DNA of 64,000 nt, taken from contig NC_089826.1 of assembly GCF_035046505.1 (NCBI RefSeq), positions 67,577,254-67,641,253 of the forward strand, read 5' to 3'. The position numbers and the translations under genes were made by a program. The notes under the pieces are model-generated. The model was not told where the DNA came from and did no database searches. It saw nothing but the letters and a program-made list of their open reading frames with translations. Of the stretch, positions 1 through 26,500 are shown piece after piece. Position 1 is the stretch's first letter, and each line of letters opens with the position of its first letter. Source of the DNA: Tiliqua scincoides (Eukaryota; Chordata; Lepidosauria; Squamata; Scincidae).

Positions 1-1412
1 AGAAATCTGTATCAAAGTCTATGTACTTTTACATAGGTGGCCCCTTGAAAGACAACAAATGTTTTCAGTAAAATAAATGAATCTTTCTTAACTATGGAAA
101 AACATTAGTCGTAGAACTTCTTCATGTCCCTTGAGTGACAAAGGGACCAGAGCACTTACAACCACTTGCCATGCTGGCACCAAGTTCTGGGAGGTCCTTT
201 GGCAAAGCCCTGCCTTGGGATCCCCATGCCGCTCTGGTGTGCACACATGCCCCCCCCCCCCCGTGAGGAAGGAAGTAGGAACTGGGCAAGCTACGGGAGG
301 GGGATAGGTAGTGGTAGCTGCAATAGCAGTAAGCTTGATCCTTGCCTGTTCCTTGACCAGGAAGAGAACCACAACTGTTATGGTCTTCTCCTTCCCTCCT
401 TTTCACTCACAGAGGATGTGGGCAAGCAGAGGAAAGGGCCACCACCATCATCTTTTCCTCCTATCCTTCTCTGTGCACATGGAAGAGGAGGTGGGCGTCT
501 TTGTTGCCACCATCACCTCTCTTCTCTTCCTCCATTTCTAAACTGAAGTGGACAAGGCAGGTATGCGCATGTGCACCTCCTGAGTAGGAACTGCTGCATA
601 ATGGAGAGGGTTGGCATCAGGGGGTCTTTTTCAGGTGCCATTTTCCCTTAGGATGGATTTGTTTCCTGAACAGTGTTCACTGCGGTGTGCATGGGCCGCT
701 ATTGGTAAAATGTGTATGAAATAACAATGAAAAATAACACTCAAAATTTATATTGTTTGCATTATAATTGTACATTAATGTGTACAATTTAATATTGGAT
801 AAACAGTCCACTCCTAACTAAGTGACGGGCCAACAGAACATCTATTCAGCCAACGTGCCGGGCCTTTATGCTGTCGCAAAAGTGCTGTAAAGTGCTTTGT
901 GATCATGTGAAGGCTATGGATGCCTGCAGGAAGACCAGAGCCTTCCCACTGACGCTGGTGCTTCCAGAGACACCTACCAGACAAGATAAATCCAGGGCAG
1001 GGGGAGAGAGAGGGCAGGGGGAAGGGGTGAAACAGGGCAGAGGAGGGTGGCGAAGGGGGAGGGGTGAGTGGATCTGAGCTGGGAGGGAGTGGGATCACTG
1101 GTGCTGCTGCAAGCTGTATCCTATCCCCCCTCCTGAACCTGAGCTGCCAACAGGTCTAAGTGGACCCATTGTGGCTGCTGGGGCTTATGCTGACAAGACT
1201 TCCAGAAGCTGAAATTCCCCTGCAGAATACAGCATAACCCACACCGGCATCACTGCATTGGCAAAGGGCAAAGGACAGGGCTGTTAACCAAGCATGTACA
1301 AATCAAACTTACAAGATAGCCTCAACTTTGGTCTAAATAGACTATCATGCCTTTTGCGCTCCTCATTCTTGCGTTAGAAATACAAGACTACATATTTCAG
1401 CATTTCTCTTAC
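1..1412. other. SPATA18 intron, left edge of the window
   Basis: Intronic. Bases about 120-550 and 810-1290 are GC-richer and low-complexity (C- and GA-rich runs) and look like degraded repeat; no exon, RNA gene or classifiable transposon end is seen. Confidence 0.5.
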
Positions 1413-19093
<17,681 letters not shown>

Positions 19094-19444
19094 CGCGCCT
19101 TCTCGGGGTGGTGAGGCCAGGAGGGGTGAGCGAGCGAGTGGGTGGCTTTGGGAGGGGTCGCTTCTCTTCCCAAGGAACAACCGAGCATCGATGTTCCTCC
19201 CCCCGGGTATTCTGCTCTTGGTCACCCCGCGGTACCGACCTGGGGGGGGAGATCAGCGAGGAAATGCCCCCACCGACTGCTGGCGGTCCTGAGCTACCCT
19301 CAGCCTGGTGTGCCCCCCCCTTACAAACCTCCCCTATGATTGGAGCGTTTTATACTCGGCGATTGTTAAACAAACTGACGTTTGCTTGGCTCGGGTGCCA
19401 GGGACGCCACGGCTGCGCCAAGAGGGCCCTTTGGTTGTAGCAAC
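19094..19444 (-). promoter_or_regulatory. Putative SPATA18 promoter region
   Basis: Upstream of the SPATA18 ATG and GC-rich to about 19330. An inverted CCAAT (ATTGG, 19339-19343) lies about 250 bases upstream, and GTTGTAGCAAC (19434-19444) is a partial match to an RFX X-box. The transcription start cannot be fixed from sequence. This is inference from position and motifs only. Confidence 0.4.
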
Positions 19445-20235
19445 GCTGCAAACCCCACCCACCCATGCTCTGTGCCCTGCCCTCCTGGCATCCTTCCTCT
19501 CCCAGGAATCCCAGTTGCACTCTATTGAGATCCAGTGGATCCAGCCCCGCAGGCGCACTCACCACGCCTTCAATGACACGGGAGGGGGCTTTTCAGAGTG
19601 TAAGGATGCCCTTACCGGTCTCACTGCTAGATGTCCCCCCCCCCACATGGTCTTCCCCACAGTGGTCTCTTCTCCCCTTTGAGCCTCTTCTCATCCAGAA
19701 GATCAGAGAACTATTGGACTCACACGTGAAGTGCAGCAAGCCCACCAAGTGGCTTTCATTCTGCATCCAAGATGCACATTTTTAATGTGGAATCACCAAA
19801 TCCCCAGGAAAGCTTGGAGTGTGGAGCATTGATGAGGTAGCTACTACGGTGGGCATCTCTGGTTCAATCTGCACAACAGGGAATTTCTGATGTGGTCTTT
19901 GGATCGCTCAGTTCGAATTTCAGAGAAGTGGGAGAGAGGAATGTCGAAGAGGAGGAAGAGGAGAGAGGAGTATCCTTGGAGCAAAGTTCAGCTCTAGTTC
20001 CTTGCTGCAAAAACTGGGAAAAGGTGTAGGGTGTGAATTAAGGTGCTTTGGTGGCGTGGTTCTTCATGATCTCAAGCCAACGGATTTCAGTTAACCTCCT
20101 AAAAATAAACATTTAATCTCCAGATAACAGGCTGAGAGCTAAGGTTCAATGAAAGTTGAAAATGAACCACTCTTGTGTTTTATGTGGTTTTTTCCCCCTT
20201 CTTCTTAATATCCTATATTTGGAAAGAGTTCAGAA
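19445..20235. other. Intergenic sequence between SPATA18 and SGCB, no recognised feature
   Basis: No gene or repeat end recognised. 19930-19975 is purine-rich (GAGGAGGAAGAGG type). Confidence 0.5.
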
Positions 20236-20254
20236 CAACAAACCTATGATTTGT

Positions 20255-20725
20255 GACAAATTTGTTGGCATCCTTAGGTCTTGGAAGACCACAGTATCGC
20301 GCTCTGAATGGTGGTTCTGGAACAGTGTCCTCTCCAGTGCACAAAGCCTGGGTAAAGTAGATATGGAGGATAGGCTGTTACCCATGCAGCAAATCCCCCC
20401 TCTCCATGTCGCTGAAATGGTCCAATGTAAAGGCAGAAGCCAATATGGTTGGTTCCAGCAGCGTCACAGGAGTTGCCAGAACGTGACTGTGTTCAGCCAT
20501 GAACTGCCTCAGGGACTCTGGCTCTGGATTTTGCCTCGAGGTTGACTCCTGAAGCCTTTTCCATAACTGGATGTAGCCACAAGGCAGTGGATGTCTGGGA
20601 TCAGAGTTTTCCTTCTCTCAGATGAGTTGCCTTCCCAGGCTAAAAAGTCCCATCTAACCCGGTGGCTGTTTAGTTGCCTCTTATGACAAGTACAGCCAAA
20701 CTGAGGGCCTATTCTTAGGAGAAAG
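20255..20725. repeat. Unclassified interspersed repeat
   Basis: GGCATCCTTAGGTCTTGGAA, ATCGCGCTCTGAATGGTGGT and the stretch to GGGCCTATTCTTAGG resemble a repeat I recall from other reptile genomes. Its class is unknown to me, and the open frame across it looks incidental. Confidence 0.4.
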
Positions 20726-20764
20726 GAAGTGAGCATTTTTAGCTGAGAAAACAGATCAAGGAAA

Positions 20765-20915
20765 TTATGACACTTTTCACTTCTTTAACTTTTCACAGGC
20801 AAAGTGGGTCTGTCCCCTAAAAGCTTGTGCCACAGTTCATGTGTGCTCTTTCAGTGGCCCCCAGGATTCTTCATGGGATTTGCTGCCACAGGCTAACACA
20901 GCCATACTGGAATCC
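20765..20915 (+). repeat. Interspersed repeat 3' end (amniote-type)
   Basis: GTGGGTCTGTCCCCTAAAAG, CTTGTGCCACAGTTCATGTG and GCTGCCACAGGCTAACACAG resemble the widespread reptile/bird repeat with GCTGCAACAGACTAACACGG. Class is uncertain. Confidence 0.45.
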
Positions 20916-21569
20916 TTATAAGTTTGCAGCACAGAATACTGTGGCTGGCCACCTTGTACTTGATTCCCTGCTGGTTAGACCATTACAATTTTCAGAAGAT
21001 GGGAACCTATATGGTTTTTTTGAAGAAAAGTGGGCAAACCAATTTTTCCAAAGAATCTGGAGATGCCAAAATTGAATCCATTGCTTGCCAGGCTATATTT
21101 GGTGGATCAAAAGTCAAAATCCTCAAAAACCAAAATGATCCCCAACCAAAAATGCCAGCAGCCATAACTTCTAAACAGAGGCTAAAAGCACAGTTTTTAT
21201 ATCTGCTATTATGTTTTCAATACCCACTAACACAAGTGCTAGAAAAAGAACATGGGTCCTGTAATGATGTTGCCTGAGTGGATATGGGAGCAGAGTTGGT
21301 GCCTGCATTTGTTGCAAGATTTGTTGTTCTTGTGTTAATGGACTCCATTTTCAGGCCTTATGCCTCTGGCTATTTGCAGGGATCTTGGCAATGGAGAATA
21401 TCATGATTTGCAATGGAGAATATCATCCTGGCAACCATGGATGTAGTGCCCTGCTAACTGAATATCATTTATAAGTGATGATTCTTTTACATTTAGCAGG
21501 GGGAGAGCAACTGAGAGTCACTCCAGCATGCAATCTTTTCTAGTGACTGTTTGCTGATGTTTCTTCTCT

Positions 21570-21685
21570 TAGATTGCATGCCCTTTAGGGATAGGAATAA
21601 TTATTTTTATGTATAAAGTGCATTGTGAATTTTTTTAAGCAGCACTCACTGTATATAAATATTCATTATCTTCATTATCATAGGG
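21570..21685 (+). repeat. L2/CORE-type 3' tail
   Basis: GATTGCATGCCCTTTAGGGA, AAAGTGCATTGTGAATTTTT and CACTGTATATAAATATTCAT match the general layout of L2/CORE-SINE tails (GCACTATATAAATA plus simple repeat). Confidence 0.5.
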
Positions 21686-22090
21686 GCCCTATACAACAAT
21701 ATCCCTTACAAAAATGTGCTCCAAGTCATCAGAAATACTATCTCAAATTGTACTGCAGCTAATCTGACCACCAAGCTTTGCCGCTTTGCTTGTGCTCAGA
21801 ATTATTTCAAATTTGGACACATACTTTCTGGGCAGTTTTGCTGTTATGGGGATTCACATTGCTCCAGAGTAGACTAACATAATCATGGATTATTTAGAAC
21901 ACTTCCTTAGCTCCAGTTCCTTTCTCCAAAAGACTCATATTGGTGACATCTACTGTATAGCATCTGGGCCTGTGGGTGGGAGGCACTTGAAAAATTCCAC
22001 CAGGACACCAACAATTATTACCCCACCATCAGCCTGAGTCTTACTCACTCCATGGAGCAGGTTCACTTTCTGGATACTACTGCAGAGACT
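21686..22090 (+). mobile_element. Penelope-like element reverse transcriptase fossil
   Basis: Translation across frames gives ALYNNIPYKNVLQVIRNTIS, then QNYFKFGHILSGQF, then IYCIWACGWEALEKFHQDTN followed by NYYPTISLSLTHSMEQVHFL. This follows the Penelope RT pattern SLYTNIPH..ALQAI..., ENNYFEFNG..., IYCIWxxGEEAL..FHxxxNxxHPTIKFSL..S.EQVxFLDT. It is short and decayed. It stops at 22090, where a palindromic MITE begins. Confidence 0.7.
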
Positions 22091-22195
22091 ATGGGGCACA
22101 ATCCTAACCAGGTCTGCTCAGAAGTAAGTTCTATTTTATTCAATGGGGCTTACTCTCAGGAAAGGATTGAGATTGTGGTTAGGACTGCAGCCTAT
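22091..22195. repeat. Palindromic MITE copy
   Basis: GGGCACAATCCTAACCAGGT on the left and GTGGTTAGGACTGCAGCC on the right, with CAGAAGTAAGTTC and GGGGCTTACTCTCAGG inside. It is inserted at the end of the Penelope fossil. Confidence 0.7.
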
Positions 22196-22474
22196 CTCTT
22201 TTAATATAAGGATATTTTCCTTCCTATTAGGAATATCAAAATAATAATGTCTTTAGTCATGTACAGGAAAGCATCTGAGAGAGGAAACGATTAAAAAATG
22301 ATGAAAAATATATCCTGAAAATGAATTACTATATTCCCACAAAGCACACAAAAATACCAGTAGCTGTAGTTGGACATCCGTCTGCAAAAACTGTTGAAAC
22401 AATATAGGTCAAAAATCCAGATTTCCATGAACCTCAATTGGGCTTGGGATGATTTTTTCCCCAGCAAGTCCACC

Positions 22475-22475
22475 T

Positions 22476-22506
<31 letters not shown>

Positions 22507-22542
22507 TGCATGCATGCATGCATGCACGCATGCATGCATGCT
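22475..22542. repeat. Microsatellite (TTTA)n(TGCA)n
   Basis: About eight TTTA units run into about ten TGCA/CGCA units. Confidence 0.95.
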
Positions 22543-23185
22543 TTATTACTGAACCAAAACAGATGTATTCAGCAGAAGCAACACAGCCTCCAAAAATAAG
22601 GCTTTGGCAGCCTAGAACTTCTTTCTCATTTAGCCTTCTCTCCCAGGTACTGCCTTAATTTCGATTGTGAAATCTAGCGGGCCAGGGACCTTTTTAAATT
22701 ATGCTTGCTTTTATTCTGTGCATTGATGGAGTTCCCCCCCCCCAGCAAGTGTAAAGTAGCTTACAATTTAGTAAACAAAAGCACCCACTGACCATTAGCA
22801 GAAAAGAACACCTTTAATCTTTTCTCTCTCTCTCTTTTTTTTTTTTTTTTTGCTTTATTACCGAACCAAAACGGATGTATCCATCAGAAGCAACACAGCC
22901 TTCAAAAATAAGGCTTCGGCAGCCTAGATCTTCTTTCTCACGTTGCTTTCTCTCCGAGCACTGCCCTAATTTCGATTGTAAATTCAGCGGGGCAGGGACC
23001 TTTTTACTTTTTGCTTGCTGGCTTTTATTCTGTGCATTGATGGAGTTCCCCTCCCCCGCACCCCGGCAAGTGTGAAGTAGCTTCCAATTTCCTAATTTCG
23101 ATGGTATGTAAAGTCATCGGGTCAGGGACCTTTTTTTCCTTTTTGCTTCCTGGCTTTCATTCTGTGCACTGATGGAGTTCAGAGT
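22543..23185 (+). repeat. Two and a half tandem copies of an L2/CORE-like tail unit upstream of SGCB
   Basis: Unit 1 (about 22543-22795) and unit 2 (about 22855-23086) share TTATTACCGAACCAAAAC, AGCAACACAGCC, AATAAGGCTT, GGGGCAGGGACCTTTTT and TCTGTGCATTGATGGAGTTC. A third partial unit (about 23087-23185) repeats CGGGTCAGGGACC and CTGTGCACTGATGGAGTTC. The arrangement ends 350 bases before the SGCB ATG. Confidence 0.75.
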
Positions 23186-23189
23186 AGGC

Positions 23190-23528
23190 ATGCCGCAGTA
23201 CTGCTGAGCAAGATGCGCAGCAGAAGCGGCCAAGATCAGTCCCCCTCCGCACAGAGAGCCTTGTCCTCAGCCGGGCGGCTCCCGGTGGCTTCCAAGGCAG
23301 CCGCGAAAGCCGTAAGAGGGGCTTTTGCGCATCCTCGCCTGGGTGCGCGCGCCGCTTTGCCTGCCCGGCCCAGAGGCGCCTCCCCGGGCAGCTGCCCAGG
23401 CCCTGTGCGGGGTGTGGCGCACGCGAGCAGCAGCAGCAGGAGGACCCCGCTCGCGCTCTGTGCCCGCGGAGGCTCTTGGTGACACTCGCCTCGCTCCCTC
23501 TCGCGGCGAGGCGGAGGAGGACGCGAAG
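23190..23528 (+). promoter_or_regulatory. SGCB: SGCB CpG-rich promoter and 5'UTR region
   Basis: Dense in CG dinucleotides (GCGCGCGCCGCTTTGCC and similar) compared with the rest of the window, and this continues through exon 1 to about 23930. No TATA box is evident, as expected for a broadly expressed gene with a CpG island. The transcription start is not determinable here. Confidence 0.7.
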
Positions 23529-23570
23529 ATGGCGGCGGCGACTGCAGGGGCCGCAGCCGCTTCGGAGCAG
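23529..23570 (+). CDS. SGCB: SGCB coding exon 1
   Basis: 14 codons, MAAATAGAAAASEQ, with the Ala-rich N-terminus seen in mammals. The ATG lies in the context AAGATGG. Donor CAG|GTCGGT. Phase 0. Confidence 0.95.
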
Positions 23571-26500
23571 GTCGGTAGCGCTCTCCCGGGCTGCAGGCAG
23601 GGTCCTCGCTTCGGGTGGGTCTCCCAGGAAGGGAGGAGAGGCGGCCGGGCTCGCGCTTGCAGAGCCCAGTCCCCTGCAGCGCTCCTCGGAGGTACGTGCA
23701 GGGGACTAGCTGCCAGGAAAGTCTGGGCGCGCTTCCCCGGGAGTGGGCTGCCCTGAGCTCCAGGGGACTCGCTTCTGCGGAGACGCTCTGGGCTCGCAGT
23801 CTGCAGGGCGCCGAGGGGGCTCCGGGCGCTTCGTGCCTGGGCGCAGCGCCTGCCGCCGCCCCTCGCTCTCCCCCAGCACATTCCGGGGAGGGAGGCGTGT
23901 GTCTGTCGGTGCCTGAGCCGCGATGAGCCTCTGTGCGCACCCCAAGCAGGGGTGGAGCCAGTGTGTGTGTTGGGGGGCCTGGGCACTCCCTGAACTCCAG
24001 AGCCCAGGTCAGCCAGGCGGGTAGCCCTCCGGCTGCCCTTTGGAGCTGCCTCTTCCAGGCAGGTAGATCTGGGCTCCCAGTTGAACTGGCCTCCCCTGCA
24101 GAGGTTTGCTGGGCAGCTAGATCTGGGCTCCCTCCTGGACTTGCAACCCATATCTACCTGCCAGGTAGACCTGGACTCCCATTCTGCCTTTTTCAGGCAG
24201 TAGGCCTGGGTTCCTAGCTGTGCTTGGGCTGCCCCCAATCTCAGGGGCAGTCTTTCTCCACTGGCGCAACAGTTTGGGGGGAGCCATGCACCCATAGCCC
24301 CCCCTTGGATCCATCCCTGGCAGCAGGTTACTCTGGGCAGGACTTTGGGGATACTGGTACGGACACAGGACAACAGCTCTGGGGAAATGGGAGGCCTCAT
24401 GGCGCATAAGTACAGTTTAGGAATTCTAGTAAGGAGAGGAGCTATGTGACTTCTGAATACAAATAGCACAGGATATTCTAAAAATATGACCCCGGCCTTT
24501 ACAGAGAGCTGCGTTGATGGTTGTTCCTCTCTTTTAAAAGTAGTTTTAGGACACACAGAGGTAAAAGCACACAATTGTATTTGTGTTTCAAACACCTCTC
24601 ACAAAAACTACAACCTTCGTGTGGTAAAATGCTTTCACTATTTTAAGAATGATTTAGGCTTACGTATTTCGCTCATGCTTTTAATATGCCTTCCCCCCCC
24701 CCCAAAGTGTTGATAGACACTATACAACTGGTTTGTTTGCCTCTCCCAGTTCTCAGCCTGTGTCTAGAGCAGTGATCATCAACTCTTTTCATCTCACAGC
24801 ACACTGACAAGGTGTTAATATTGTCAAGGCACACCTTTGGTTTTTTTTACTACTTATAGCCTGTCTTTCCCATGCCAAAGCAAATGCCCAAGGTGGCTTC
24901 CAAAGCTTCATGTACAGGCTCCATGTCCATGGTGCAAATGCGTTTTTACAGTAATTGTTCTACAGGCAGCTAGTAGAACCCTTATCTTCCGAACGGAATC
25001 CTTCACAGTGTGGTCATCGCAGCTGGCATCTGGGTATGCCTTCCAAGCTTCTAACAGGAGCAGTTTCAGGTCAGCCAAGCTGTAAACAGCGACTCCTCCT
25101 GGCTCTGTTGTCTCACATCAGTTGACAAGGCACACCATGCTGCCAGTAGGGGTCTTGCATCTCCCAATGGCCTTATTAATAAAGGACCCACCCCCAGTGT
25201 GCCTCTAGTTGAAAATCACTGGTCTAGAGTTTCACCTTACTACAATGGTTCCCAAACTGTGAGCCATGGCTCTCCAGGAAGCCGCAGAAACCAGCCAGGG
25301 GAGCTGCAGAATCCTTGTGGAAAATCCACTGCCTTATACAATGTATAAGATTGTAGCACTAATGGGGAGCTGTGACCAATGGCCCAGTACTCCAAGGGAG
25401 CCACTCATCAAAAAAATGAGGGAACCACTGCCTTACTGGAAGAGCATCTTGTGATGTGTGTAGGTGCTGTTATTCTAACTGTTCATCTTTAGTATTATTA
25501 TAATTATGGTATAGGGCCAAATCCTGTCCAGTTTTCCAATGCTGATGTAGCCATGCCATGGGGGTGTGCACTGCATCCTGTGGGGGGGGGGCAGTCACAG
25601 AGGCTTCCTCAAGGTAGGGCAGTGGTTCCCAAACTTCTTTGACTGACTTGACATACTGGGTCATCGATCACAGCTCTTCATTAGGGCTATAGTCCTATAC
25701 ATTGTATAGAGTGGTGGGTTTTTTGTAAGGATTCTGTAGCTCCCTAGGGAGACACAGCTCACAGTTTGGGAACCACTGAGGTAGGAAATGTTTGTTCCTT
25801 TCCCTTGAGACTACATTATGGCTGCATCAGTACTGGAAAATTGGATAGGTTTGAAACCTTAGTCACATTCAAGCCAGCTATTAAATGTAACTGATAGAAC
25901 TTCTGAAATTTGCAGGAGCAAATTTTCAAGAGACATTTCTCTTTCATTGGCCTCTTTTTAGCTGTATTACTGTTTCTTTTTCTTTCTTTTTTTTCCTTTT
26001 GAGCAGGTGGGCATACTGCACTTGAGTTTTGGTTTTATTATATTTTTATGATTCATTTTTGTTATTTTTATGTTGCCTTGCTTTAATGCAGTGGTTCTCA
26101 AACTTTTCAGTGTTTGGAGTCCTTTATATTCCTACATGGAATTTTGGGATCCCCACCGGTGCATGCATGGAGTTTTGGGAAGCCCCAGAGTTCCTCCACA
26201 TGCACATAGTGGTGCAGTGCCAGTCAGATGGTGGCCACTTATGGTGTGCTTAAGAACATAAGAACAGCCCAACTGAATCAGGCCATAGGCCCATCTAGTC
26301 CAGCTTCCTGCATCTCACAGCGGCCCACCAAATGCCCCAGGGAGCACACCAGATAACAAGAGACCTGCATCCTGGTGTCCTCCCTTGCATCTGGCATTCT
26401 TACATAGCCCATTTCTAAAATCAGGAGGTTGCACATACACATCAAAAAGGGCTCCTGCTTGTGGAGCCCCAGGGCTTAGGAGCACACTTTGAGAAACACT

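Noticed and set aside
1-1412. Search for the remaining SPATA18 exons.
   Set aside because: No sequence resembling the YRRSYDSDF or LVLYHVWPAL region was found. They must lie left of the window.
23236-24595. Long minus-strand open frames (234 and 442 codons) opposite SGCB exon 1.
   Set aside because: They are antisense to a CpG island with few stop codons by composition, and contain repeat sequence at their far end. No domain is visible.
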